Shown here piece by piece: positions 38,470 to 50,450 of a stretch of 64,000 nt of DNA (position 1 is the stretch's first letter; each line of letters begins with the position of its first letter). The stretch comes from Tetrahymena thermophila SB210. Its lineage: Eukaryota; Ciliophora; Oligohymenophorea; Hymenostomatida; Tetrahymenidae. The notes below the pieces were generated by a model. It worked only from the letters and a program-made list of their open reading frames with translations, did no database searches and was not told where the DNA came from. Position numbers and translations under genes: made by a program. The stretch spans positions 1 through 64,000 of the forward strand of contig NW_002476217.1 in the NCBI RefSeq assembly GCF_000189635.1, read 5' to 3'.

Positions 38470-41400
38470 ATGGCTTAATGTGAAATGACACTTAAAGCTA
38501 TTGGTGGTGCTTTAAATACAGAAATTTTATTTGTTTGCAAAGCTCTTCATTTAGTAGAGTCTGAGAAGGATTATTATATTTGCGTTGGCGAAAACTGTTT
38601 TTATTTCATAGATGAGTTTTTCGATAAAGTAAGAGGAAAATCTGAATATAACAATCTACTAAGAATTATAGTAGACTAAAAAATAGAAACAATTCTGTAA
38701 ATTCATTTTAAAGAGAGCAAAGATCAGAATATGCCCCTAAAAATGAATTTAATATGTTATGATAGAAAGAATCTGATTTATTATTTAAATTATGCATGGA
38801 AAACATATTAGATGTATTATTCACTAGAAGTTAAGGATCTCCCTATATACTAGCAAGATATAAAATTTTAGAATAAAGCTAATAAAAAAACAATAGGTAA
38901 TCCTTACAAAATGCTTATTTTGAAGTTTAATATATTTTACTAAAACTTATTTATTTTATCAGTTTGATAAATTTATTATTTTAATTATTCGTTTTTAGAT
39001 ATATCTCTAAAAAGTAATAATAGCAACAACAACAACTAGCTATCAAACTAGTTTTTTGAAAAATATTTATTTATTTTAAATCAAAAAGGACCGCCTGAAT
39101 TTATGTTTTAATAGAAAGATGATGGAGTTAAATTTACAATTAATAATTATGTATTTTAATTGAATGCTCAGTTTAAAAATATATAAACAGGCATTTACGA
39201 ATATAAGGTAACAATTTAGTCTTTATAACTTTTTTAAACATTTAAAAATATTAGCTTGTTTAATATTATTTTTAAATTTATCCAGGCTGCACCTTTAGAT
39301 TATCAGCTTTTTATTTAGGTAACAAACCCTCTACCATTACACACTATTCAAAAGATGGGAGTATACTCTTATTTAGATTAGTATGCCTTAAAATATATTG
39401 ATTAAATTGTAGCTGAATACGGAATATAAAAATACTACATTGAGTATTCCAATCCTTATATTAGACGTCATAACTTGACAGAAGATAAGAGCTAGTGGAA
39501 AGGATGGGAAATTAGTATAGTAACTAATTAATCTAAAATAAGATAAGTGAATGTTATTATTTTGAGAAGATCATTTCTTCCACCACTTCTCGAAAATTTT
39601 AATGATATTATAATAGTTCTTTTTTCTAATAGTGCTGCTTATAATAAGAAAGGTAAAATAGAGGCAAGATAGATTGCTGACAGTATTTATCCTTTTAATA
39701 TGGTTCTTCCTATTTATTCTTTGCTCATTTAGGATAAGTGTAACTCTCTTTCTCTTTAAGAAATAAACTATGAATTTTTACTCAGTCATGACCGTAAAAT
39801 ATTTTGAATTAAATTATTCAAAATAAATTTAAAAAATATTATTATTAAAAAAGCACCACTTTATCCTAATGCCATTTATTATAGTTTTTTGGTGATAAAG
39901 TACATTCATAATAAGCTATCTAACTCTGTTAGCTAACAAAAAAGATTAAAAATTAAAGAAGATTAGATAATTAGTAGAATGACAAGATTACATGTGTTCA
40001 ATGCGAGCGATAATTTAAATAAATTTAAAAGTCTTTAATTTAATAGTATTTAACAATTAATATTGTATATTTAAGACGAAATAGCTAAGCAATTTGATTT
40101 CTAAGATTAAGATAATCAAAATATTTTAGAATAGTAGGACTAGGTAATTGAAGACTTTAGATAAAATAGAAACAATGTTAGTGGAAACTTTGATGTTGAA
40201 AGAAATAGTGTCAATATGTTAAGTAAACAAATGCAAAAATTCTCATTCGATTCATACAACTGGAAAAAAAAGGTTTCCAGGTAACTTACAAAATCATATA
40301 ATTAATAAACTCTAAAAGTTATTATAAATTAGGTTTATTACCTTTTGCGTCGATGGTGGTATATTTGGTGATAGATTCTCATTAGTAGATGTGATTGAAG
40401 GAATTTCTGATTCAGTAAGATTATGCTTTTTAGTTAAATATTAAAATAAAAATTAATTTTTTTATTTAGCAATGCAAAAGAGACTGCTAAGATTTATTAG
40501 AATATTGCTTGTTTATGTTTAGTGAAGACGGATAGCTGAACTATACAGGTATTACTAAATCAGTAGAAAAGAGCATTCAAAACCTTAATAATTTTAATGA
40601 AAGAGTTATGATTTAGTTAATTAAGAATCATTACTTTTATAACTACTATGTTGAGCAAGATGTGTCATAGAGTAATATTTATCAACAACTCATGATATAC
40701 TTCCTAATGGAACATAATTCTATAGAGCTTAAAAAAGCTGTATGCTATCATATTATAGATAAATTAAATAAGAAATCAGAGGATTAAGCTATTCCAAGTT
40801 AGGCAGGGTAAATATTAAATGAGCTAGTAGCGCCTCTGATATATTTGTATTCTAAATCTGATGATACTAATTTGTAGCTTTATTCATGTATAACTTTGTA
40901 AAATATCCTCGTTTAAGTTAGCGATTCAAAATAAACCATGATATAGAATAATTGCATTGAAATAATTTACTCTAAGCTAGAATCTTCAAACTAAAAAATG
41001 GTTAATTATTCCTTGAAATTTATATATAATCTTTTTGATGGAATGAATACCTCTTAAATTTTTAACATGAGCGTGCTTTAAGATAAAATTTTGTAAATCA
41101 TTAAAGGCTATAAAGGTATGAAAGATTATAGGTATAATATAGAAGTTATGTGTACAGCACTTTCATTAATAAGAAAGCTATTAAATTCAAATGAAAATGA
41201 ATTTATTAAAATCAGAGATTCTGCTGATTTATTTCACAAAATTATGCTACCTTCTCTAAATAGGTAATAAGATGATTACTTTTGTGATTAAGAACTACAA
41301 GAGGAAACATTAGGTATTTTTGTATAATTAGCAAATGTTGATTAAACTATAAAAGACAAAATAGCCAAAAGAAATGGTGAATACCATAGCATATTAGCAT

Positions 41401-41681
41401 ACAGTATAGATTTAATCCTAAATCTAGTAAATGGACTTTTGCTAGATAGATCTCTCTCCTTAATTATAACACTATGCTAAGATAGAAACGATTTGATATC
41501 CTATCTTAAATAAAACTAATTATTTTACAGTGCAATTAAATTTCTTAGATTCGATTCTAAGCCTCCAATAAATCCAAATACTCCTCTGGCAAAAAAGTTA
41601 GAAGCTTGCTTATGGCTATTCAGCAATAATGTTGCTGCAGAAGAAGAAGCTTCAAATGATAAATCAAAAAAGAAAAAATGA
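38470..41681 (+). CDS. Large conserved-looking protein of unknown function
   Basis: ATG 38470 (MAQCEMTLKAIGGALNTEIL) to TGA 41679-41681 with several introns, including about 38895-38999. The N-terminal third contains IVDQKIETILQIHFKES and YYLNYAWKTYQMYYSLEV, then a more compact region: PPEFMFQQKDDGVKFTINNY, APLDYQLFIQVTNPLPL, QSKIRQVNVIILRRSFLPPL. The pattern suggests a PH-like or lipid-binding beta domain, but I could not match it. The C-terminal half is all-helical and resembles armadillo-type repeats (YSIDLILNLVNGLLLDRSLS, LISYLKQNQLFYSAIKFLRF), closing with an acidic and then Lys-rich tail ASNDKSKKKK. About 950 residues in total. Function unknown. Confidence 0.68.
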
Positions 41682-42140
41682 AATAACTTTTTAAATATTT
41701 TAGCTAATATAATTAAAATTAATTAATTGTTTAATAAAAAATTACTGAAATATATTTTTTTTTATTTTTTTATTTTTATGACGAACAATTAATTTGTAAA
41801 TATTTCTTTAAAGCAAAATAAAATTAAGTAAACATTTTTGGTACTTTTTAATAAACTAGAAAATTTAAATTGACAATTCGCAAAATTAATTTATTTTTTC
41901 TGATTTAAAATAATGATAAATTAAATTTATTTTTAGTTAATTAAATTTATATTTAGTAAAATAAATATTTTTTTTTTCTTCAAATAATAACAACTCAGAT
42001 TTTTTTTCTGATTTGACTAGATATTTTTTTGATAGTTTGTTTAAGAAAACAATAATTTATTACAAGTATTTTTATTTTAATGTATTTTTTATAAATTTTC
42101 AATATTAATTTAAATAAATAAATAATTGTTAGTTATTAAA
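41682..42140. other. Convergent intergenic spacer
   Basis: AT-rich sequence between two gene 3' ends, with several T-runs of 8 to 10. No coding signal was found. Confidence 0.5.
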
Positions 42141-45100
42141 TCAGTTAACATCTTCTTCATTTTCTTTATCCACTAAAGAAGCAGATTTTTATTGGTCAAT
42201 TAATTTATCTTCTTCTTCTTAAATAAAGTTTGTATTTTCTTTTAATTATTATTCATTATCTTGATCTTATAATTAGCTCTAAATATTATCTTTTTGATCT
42301 AATTCTGAAATATTTTAACTTTAGAAAATGTTAATTTGGTTATTCAATGAGACACTTTATTGGATTGATGATAAATTATCAGTAGTTTATTCTTCACATT
42401 TTAAAGTGAGGGATTTCATTATAAAATTGGTATCAGCAGATTCATTTTTAATAGTGAATTCTTCTCCTTTCATAGGTGATTATGATGATTATATTCTTCT
42501 ATTACTTTGCTCCTTGAGTGGAGAATTTAAAATATCTATTGAGTTAGAAAACTTAGTTTTTATTTACTCTGAATTAAACTTAGCTAAATGAAGCTTTTCC
42601 TTAGCGTTTTTAAATTCCTAATTTAATGTCTTTAATGAAAAGGGGATCTTATTTTTAAAATTCGTTTGGCTACTTGAGGCTTACAAGTAATTTTAATACT
42701 GAGAACTTGATAAAAGGTATTCATAAAATTTGTAAATTTCTTTATATGTGCAGTTGCCTTCATATTAAAATGCTTTCATTGCTATATCCTTTGGTTTAAT
42801 ATTATAAATGTGGTATCTTTAAATCAAATCTAGAGCTTCTAAAGTCTTTATTAAAATAATAAAAGTTATATTTTTTTAATTTAAAAAAAAAATACCATTC
42901 CAAATTAAAAAAAGACATCAATAATTTCATAGTAATTTTTTAGCCTAAAAAGCATATCTATTCCTAGTTAAAATCCTGGTTTGTATAATAAATCCTTTTA
43001 AGGCAGACCTAAATTTTCTTTTTTTGGAAAAAAGTAATTAATTTAAATTTAATTTATCGTTATTTACTTATTCTTTTAGGACAACTCATATCAATAAGTT
43101 TTTTAGCTAAATCAGTAGAATCTGATAAAATTTTATATTATATTAAGAAGTGTAATGTGTTGTAGTTTTATTACTTAAAAACAACATCTATTAAGAGATC
43201 CTAAGTTTTATTTAGGAATTTTACTTCATTATCTTTTTTATTTTAATTTTAATTATTTTTTTAAAAACAATAATTTCAAAAAAAAAACATAATCTAATTA
43301 ATAAAATATTTCTAAATCAAATTTTTCTTAAATAATTAAATTTTTATTAATTACTGTAGGCCAATCTCAAGTACTCTGAAAGGATATAAATAATATATTA
43401 TCTAGGTATACTTTAATCCTAGACTATGGGGACTAGCAGATCCTTGTGAAGTTCTGATGGAAGTATAATAGTGTAGCCTTACTTGATTTTTGTTTTATTA
43501 ACTTCATTTATGGTAGCTTTAATGCAATTTTTGCTTTCAATATCTATTTCGTTTGTATTCTTATATGCTTCTTTATAAATTTCAAAGATATGCTTAAAGT
43601 AAATTGAAATAATATTTATCTCTTTCTATTCTTTAATTCTTTTTTTTATAAAATCTATTGCTATTTACTTGGGGTTGCCTCTTCTTAATAAAATATTAAA
43701 ACACTCAACCTTTTTTTTGTTTAAGTAAATTAAATTAAAAAATTATTTTAATGAATTAAAATGTTTACATCTCCTTCTATTAAATTTTATATTACTTCAA
43801 GTTTAACTTTAAATTTATAAACTTCAACTTCTTCGATATCAATCATCCACTCATCTTACAAACATATGATCTACTTGTCATCTTTAAGTGCAAAATAATA
43901 TTTATAAATTTAAATAATGAGAAAAATATTACATATTTATTTAGCGAAGGGTTTGATAAAAATAGGCTAAGGTGGTCCTAAAGGACTAGTTGGGACTTAT
44001 CTTTTGATATCATAAGCCATAGATATAGAATTTTAATGTGAATTTACTAGCAAAAGATCTTCGACAACACAAATGGATATGAAGGAATCTGAAGGGATAG
44101 AGATTTTCCAGTCAAGACAAAGAATCTTTTCATAAAGGAGGTGATAAATCACAATTTTACCATCCATTTAGTTGACGAATACCAAGTATGTTTTAGAATA
44201 CATATTTAATAAATAAATTTAACAACTAAATTCATCAAAATAGTATTAAGTCTTATAAGATTTAGTCAAAAGAGTATCCATTGCTTATGAAATTTATGTA
44301 GAACTCTAACTATTAGCATTATCTGATTATTCCATTTGATTGATTGCTTATAATAATGTCAAAAACACATCTATGCTTTTTTTCTCTTTTTTATTGTCTT
44401 CTAAATAAAATTCGGGTCCTCTGTATTTTCTTTATGATTTCTTTTCTCCAAAGAAAAAAGTATGCAATTTTCCAAACTCTTTTAAGCTTGAAGTAATCAG
44501 TACTTAACTGGTAGGTTCATACCAAGCAGCAGTACACTAAAATTCATAATACTTTTCTTCTTTTAAAATTCCTTTTTCATCAATTTTATATAGCCTAACT
44601 CCAGATTTATCACAGAGTATAAAATCAATGTTTTTTTCATTTGGATTCTAGTAAACCCATGAAAACAGAAGAATATTTTAGGTTGAATCAAATTTAATTC
44701 TCTACTCTTTTCTACCATCTGCTATATTCACAATAACCTAATTTTTTTATTATGAAAATGCTTAAAATAATTTTTCCAACAACCAAAAATGAATTTAATT
44801 TTCTTAATTGTTTTAAATTAAAAGCAATTTTATTTTTAATTCTTACTAGAGTATTATCAGCTATTTGATAGGCAATATAGTTCATCGATTTATGAAAACT
44901 CATTGCGAATATCTTTTTACTAATTTATTATGTAAAATCATAATTTTAAAAATGTCGCAAGTTTTATTAAAAATAAACCAAATTCAATTCCATTAAAAAA
45001 AAAGTAAATTTATTACTCGTAAGGAATTCTAAATTGATAAGATTATCTAACTTAATTTATTTAAGCCTCTTGTACATAAAAAACATTTTCTTTTTCTCTA

Positions 45101-45273
45101 AAGAGGAAAGCTTTTTATGCACTATTGTAAAATATCTAACCTTTGTTCAACATTTGCTTAATCTCTAGATTAATAATTGGAGTCTATTATACACGTAAAA
45201 ATGATGAAAATTCTAATTTATCCTCCATGCCCTTTATTCCTTAATTATAAGTTTCTTCTCTTTCTTTATCCAT
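42141..45273 (-). CDS. RMC1 (Mic1-domain, C18orf8) homologue
   Basis: ATG 45273 (MDKEREETYNQGIKGMEDKL) to TGA 42143-42141, multiple introns. The N-terminal half is a WD-like propeller with segments in the order found in RMC1: FAMSFHKSMNYIAYQIADNT, then INIDFIL-like NIDFILCDKSGVRLYKI, then AAWYEPTSQVLITSS, then SFISICVVEDLLLVNSHQNS followed by ISMAYDIKRQVP and PLGPPQPIF. The last stretch is particularly telling. The C-terminal half corresponds to the helical Mic1 domain and ends with an added Gln/Asn/Glu-rich tail (about 42600-42141). In animals RMC1 (Bulli in flies) is the third subunit of the Mon1-Ccz1 complex that activates Rab7 on late endosomes. Several exon junctions are approximate. Confidence 0.75.
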
Positions 45274-45789
45274 TTATATATTTATATATGTATGATATAT
45301 GATAGTTCAAATACTTTTATTAAATAACTTTTTATATTTATTTAAGATAAAAAGCTTATTTCTTAGAAAGTTAAGGTCTATTTTATCAAATAATTAAATC
45401 ATAATTAGCTTTATCATATCAAAAAAATTATAGAGTAAGATTTTTTTCTTTTCAATTACCTTATCTGATAAAAGATAATTATTTAGAATCTGAATTCTAT
45501 AAATATTATTTATAAATAAATGCTTATTTAAATTAGATAAAACCTTTATACTTAATGAGTATCATAAAAATACAACACTTACATGCAATTTAAGTTAATT
45601 TTATCAAATCTTACACTGTAATTTATTATTTAGCAATTAAATTTGATTTACAATTTTTATATAAATCTTAAACAATTTTATAGATTTTTTAAATACACTC
45701 TTTGCTGCTTTATTAAAATAATAAAGCAATTTAATAATAATTAATTTATTTATTTTATTTTAGAGAAAGCTTTTATGTATATAACTTTT
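45274..45789. other. Intergenic region
   Basis: AT-rich promoter region of the RMC1-like gene, which also contains the 3' flank of the CDC26-like gene. A TATATA-type run occurs near 45278-45305. No gene was seen. Confidence 0.5.
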
Positions 45790-46325
45790 TCAATTTGAGT
45801 TATTTAGGCTAGTTTATGGATTAGGATTTTACTAACTGTTTCCTACTGTATGTGTGGGTCTGATGAGACTTTATCCTCCAATAAGTGCTGAAAAAAGCTA
45901 ATTGTATTGTCCTCCTTCAGTACTGTTACTACCTGTTTGAGATCTATCAAATGATGCTTAATTATTAGAGCTGAAATTGTTAATTGAGCTTTCAGATATG
46001 CTGGAGTTATGATTACTTTTTAAATAATTTAAAGATAATAAATTATCTTAATGCTTTAAGAAAATTACAATCCTCCTTAAAAGGTAGATTAATATGACCC
46101 GCCAATAAAACTTCTATCATTTGTCCCTCCTAAAGATAATTATTAATTATATCTATTACTAGTATGAATACCTATTCCAAAATCAGAGCCAAATTATCCG
46201 ATACAATTATCTTGATTCTTATTATACTTACTTAGTTATTCATGCTACTCTTATTTATACATTTCATATTCTTCAAAGTCATCTTCTGGCTTTAATTCTA
46301 TTTTTGTTGGCTTTCTTATTATCAT
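45790..46325 (-). CDS. APC/C subunit CDC26 (APC12)-like protein
   Basis: Two exons with a 53-nt intron at 46068-46016. The N terminus reads MIIRKPTKIELKPEDDFEEY, which matches the conserved CDC26 start (M-hydrophobic-x-R-K-P-T-x-I/L-x-L-K-x-x-D-I-x-E-Y/F). This peptide inserts into the TPR superhelix of APC6/CDC16 and stabilises it. The remaining 135 residues are low-complexity (GQFGSDFGIGIHTSNRYNQQ, NHNSSISESSINNFSSNN) and probably disordered. The protein is longer than the roughly 85-residue human form, but long variable tails are usual in this subunit. The anaphase-promoting complex is a ubiquitin ligase for cell-cycle control. Confidence 0.8.
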
Positions 46326-46631
46326 TTTATTTAATCCTTATTTTTTTGCAAATAATATAATTTGAAATTTTATAATTTAAAAATTTTTAAAAGATCACAA
46401 AGCAAGCAAGCAGACAGACTATTTATTATTTATTTATTTATATATATATTTCCGAATTTTTTAGTTTGTTTGAACTTTTAACAGTGAACTACAAAACTTG
46501 ATGTTTTTGAAAATAAACATAATCAATTCTTTTAAGCCAATAAATAAAATATAAATTTTAAAATAAATTTATAATAAAAAACATAAGTAGATATCGATCT
46601 ATATTTATATATCTTAATATAATATTATAAT
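46326..46631. other. Short intergenic spacer
   Basis: AT-rich spacer with an AAGCAAGCAAGCAGACAGAC motif near 46400 and a TATATATA run. It is the promoter region of the CDC26-like gene. No coding signal was found. Confidence 0.5.
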
Positions 46632-47915
46632 TCATTAATTTTATTAATCTTCATGCTCCTTTAATAAAACGTCCTGTCTGAGTGCTTCGTATTCTTCTTT
46701 TTCTTAATTCTGTTTTATTTAGAAAATTTATATTCATTTTTTATCAAAAATAATTAAATTTAATTATTTTACAACTGCAACTTCTGCCCAATCAAAAATT
46801 GTATTCCATTTATATTCACATCTAAAGAAGAGGTCTTTAAATATTCTTCTGATCAAAACGTAGTCAGGTTTTTCTTCAAATTTGAGACTTCTGCAGTATT
46901 TAAGATAGGTTATAAACTCCTCTATTTTATTTATTAGTTTTTTTGGATTTATTTTTAATTCTAAATACTAAATTTACCTGGTAGATCTTCGCAAAGCACC
47001 TCAATAGGAGTAGATATCTTTTTATCGGCTATTTTTTAATATTTCTCTATTCTACTCTCTGCCTTAATTCCTATCCAAGGAAGACTTCCTTTCAAAAAAT
47101 AAACAAGACAGTAGCCAATGCTTTCTAAATCATCTCTTCTGCTTTACTCTTTATTATAAGAATAATTTTATTGTGGTTATAAAGGTCTTTATTACCTATT
47201 TCAAGATGTGTATTGATAGAACTGAATCTGGCAGTTCCAGTAAGTGATTTTGCAGATTAGTAAGGAATATGAAGAGTAGTACGAGCATCTCTAAATTTTT
47301 TAGCTAATCCATAATCAATTAAATATATAATATCTGCTTATTTCCCTAATCCAATTAAAAAATCAGATGGCTTTAAATCTCTATGTATAAAATTGTTTGT
47401 ATGTAAATATTCGATTCTTTCAATCATTTAATCAGCAATCATTAGCACAGTCTTTAAAGAAAACTTTCTATTGCAATAATTAAATAAATCTTCTAAACTA
47501 GGACCTAAGTTATCCATCACCATAATATTAAAATCACCTTCTTATCCAAACCAGTGGACATTTGGTATTCCTACTAATAATAAAATATAACCAAATTATA
47601 AATATAAAAATCATTTAGAATATTTACATCCGCCTTATAAAATTCTGTAAACCTTAGCTTCAAATAGCAACTGTAAATGAGGAGATTTTTTTTCTTCCTT
47701 AAAATTAAAAAAATTTATAAATCTAATGCATTAAAATAAAATTTTACTAATTTAATTGTCACTTCCTTATCTTCATTTTAAGTATCATAACCTATTAAAT
47801 TCATTATTGCTAAAATTTATTTTCGTATTTAAAAATTACCTAATTTAACATTGCAAAAGCTTCCTTAACCAATTACTCTCCCAACTCTATATCTCTCACC
47901 AACTCTAATAGCCAT
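46632..47915 (-). CDS. Casein kinase 1 family protein kinase, divergent
   Basis: ATG 47915 ([20 protein letters not shown]) to TGA 46634-46632, several introns. A Gly loop GQGSFCNV and the lysine of VTIK are present. The catalytic loop is [14 protein letters not shown], keeping the catalytic Asp but with Asp in place of the metal-binding Asn. The DFG motif is [10 protein letters not shown]. The CK1 hallmark [16 protein letters not shown], then [20 protein letters not shown] with LPWIGI, identifies the family. The C-terminal segment [19 protein letters not shown] fits the CK1 C-lobe, and a short acidic tail follows ([11 protein letters not shown]). About 340 residues. Likely catalytically active but atypical. 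CK1 enzymes act in vesicle traffic, DNA repair and ciliary function. Confidence 0.85.
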
Positions 47916-48404
47916 TTTTATTATAAATTCAGAATGTAAAAGATATCAAAATCAAATTTATGCGATTTTTAGATCTAAATAAGTAATAAACTATACTTGA
48001 TTAAAATTTATAAAAAATAAACAACTTATAATCAAATTATTAATTTTAATAACTTAATTTGTTAATGATTAATTAAGAATCTTGGAAGCAGAATAAATAG
48101 AAAACTCTTAATTTTATAAACACTGTTTTACTTTTTGCCATCTAAAATAATAATTAATGATAATAATAAAAGTTATGTGATGTGAATAGCAAAATTTTTG
48201 ATGGATATTATTTATTAATATTTTTGATAAGTTTTTAGAGAATAGCTTTCATAAATACTATTTTAATTTAACAGTAAAAATATTTTTAATATTTAAAAAT
48301 TTAAATGAGACTCCTTAAAAGATTAATTAATGTTTTAACCATAATCATGTCTTAATTAATAAATTGAAAGTTTTGTTTAATTAATAACTTAGAAATAAAA
48401 TATT

Positions 48405-48472
48405 AATTATTATTTTTTATTAAATTAATAATATTTATTTTTTTATTAAATTAATAATATTTATTTTTTAAT
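48405..48472. repeat. AT-rich tandem repeat, about 27-bp unit
   Basis: The unit containing TATTAAATTAATAATATTTA is repeated twice in direct succession with flanking partial copies. It is non-coding. Confidence 0.7.
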
Positions 48473-49789
48473 TTGAAGATTTGTTAACTTAAATTTTATT
48501 ATCTTATTTAAAAATAAAATTTACTTATAATTAAAACAAGTTCGAAGTTTATATTGAAGATAAAAATTTCTATTTCTAAAAATTAGGTTGATAGATAGAT
48601 AAGTAAATATGGTTTATTTTATCAGCAAAAATAAAAATAAAATTTAGAAAAAATAAAGTATTTATTAATTTCTTTAATAAAAAATAATAAATTTTAATTT
48701 TTGATATTCCCTTTAAAATTAACTAACTCAAAAATACATTTTTTAAATTAATATATAAAATTGAAATTAAAAAGATAAATAGTAAATTAAATTAGATTTA
48801 ATTAATAAAATTAAATAAAAGTTTTGAATTAGAAATATCAATAAAAAGAAAGTTCTTAATAATTATAAAATTAAGAATTAAATTTTAAAAAAGTAGATTT
48901 AAGATTAATAATTTATTCTAATAAATTAATGGTGATATCTATTCTTATTTCTAATAACTAATTAATTTAAAAAATATTTTTTTGTTAAATTTTAGATCAA
49001 AAATATTTTTTATGGATTAGTTTGTTATTTAACTTTTTACAAGTAAAATAATGATTTTAAGATATTTCAAACAATTAAAATTGAATATGAATTAGAAAAA
49101 AACATCGATTGATAAATATATTGATAATATTTTTGTTTTAAATTAAAAAAAAAACTTAAACTTTCTTAAAATTAAATAAATTTAATTAGAAGAAATAATT
49201 AAATAAAAAAGTAATGAAATTTTTGGAGAATAAAAATTTCATAATTTATAAGCATATTAAAGAGTGAGTTAAAAAATATTTTATTTTCCAAATTATTTAT
49301 TCACTGAATTAATCATAAATTATTCACCTAATTTTTTATAATCTTTGACGAGAAAATTTTTTTTCACCAAAAAATTAATCTCCAAATCTGATAATTAATT
49401 ACCTTATAAATTAAAAAATATTGCTAATCCTGTAATTAAAATATCACCAAATAATAAAGTGTCTACATTCTTTTCAATTAATAAAAAAAATCTTTATTTA
49501 TTAATTAAAACTGTTTTATAATCTATATTTTATATTTTGAAATTAAGATAAGAAAAAAACTTGTTATAGATTTATTTCATTTATCTATATTTTTTACATC
49601 GGCATCATGATTAGTAAAAAAAATCGCAAAAACTTTTTTTGTCTTTAACAATAGCTCTACTATTTTATTATTTTACTATTTTATTATACAATTCTAGATA
49701 GATTGATTCTATACTTTAAAAATTTTTTAAGTTAATCACAAATTAATTATCAAACTATTAAAAAAATTAATTATCTACTTGCTAATAAT

Positions 49790-50450
49790 AAAATGTCTAC
49801 ATTATTTTCATTCAATTCATAAAAAAATGAGTTTTTTTTTATTAATTAATAGCATTTTACTAATATCTATTCTATAATTTGACATAAAAATCAGAACAAA
49901 AGACTATAGATTTATGTCTCCAACTATGAAATAGCTATCAGCTGCTTGATTTTGTAATAATTTAATCAATAAAAGATTGCAAAAAGTAGTAAAAATCAGT
50001 ATTTAAGGCATAAAATAAATGAATATGTTATTTATCTATGGTCTGAAGTAATTTGATTAACAAAAATTAAGAGGTTTTGAAACCATAAAATAGAAACAAT
50101 ATACTTCCTGCTAGGCTTTCACCACTTAAATAGAATTCACTTTTAATTTAATTGTGGTAGAATAATAAAATTAGAGCTTTTGATGATAAACTTAGCTTAG
50201 AGGTAAGAAATGGTTTGTCATAACAATTCTGTAAAAGAACCTCTTGGGATAGTTACTCAGTGATGATAATGAACATGCTTATGCTTAAAAGAGGTTTTTT
50301 AAGATAATGTCTGCATGGGAATTTATAAAACTGAATTCATTTTACTTTACACAGAAGATTTTGTTAGGAGATAAGTTGATTACAGAAGATAGTTGCTAAA
50401 GTAAGTTAGGAATATTGTTGCTAATATAAAAGCAGCATGATATGAAAAAC
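49790..50450 (-). pseudogene. Coding-like island, possibly a decayed receptor ligand-binding domain
   Basis: On the minus strand one frame stays open for about 220 codons across DNA that is visibly richer in G and C than the surrounding desert and uses Cys, His, Pro and Arg codons rare in non-coding DNA here. The segment ACSLSSLSNYPKRFFYRIVM resembles the part of ANF-receptor or periplasmic-binding-like domains where a Ser-rich stretch is followed by YPxFFR. No start codon context, no matching neighbouring exons and no second subdomain were found. It could be an exon of an undetected gene or a gene fragment. The family suggestion rests on one motif and is weak. Confidence 0.28.

Noticed and set aside
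42328-42591. 87-codon plus-strand frame
   Set aside because: Antisense to the low-complexity tail of the RMC1-like gene.
50260-50334. C/D-box snoRNA (GTGATGA at 50260-50266, CTGA at 50331-50334)
   Set aside because: Box spacing is suitable, but no terminal stem and no C'/D' boxes were found; the match is likely chance.
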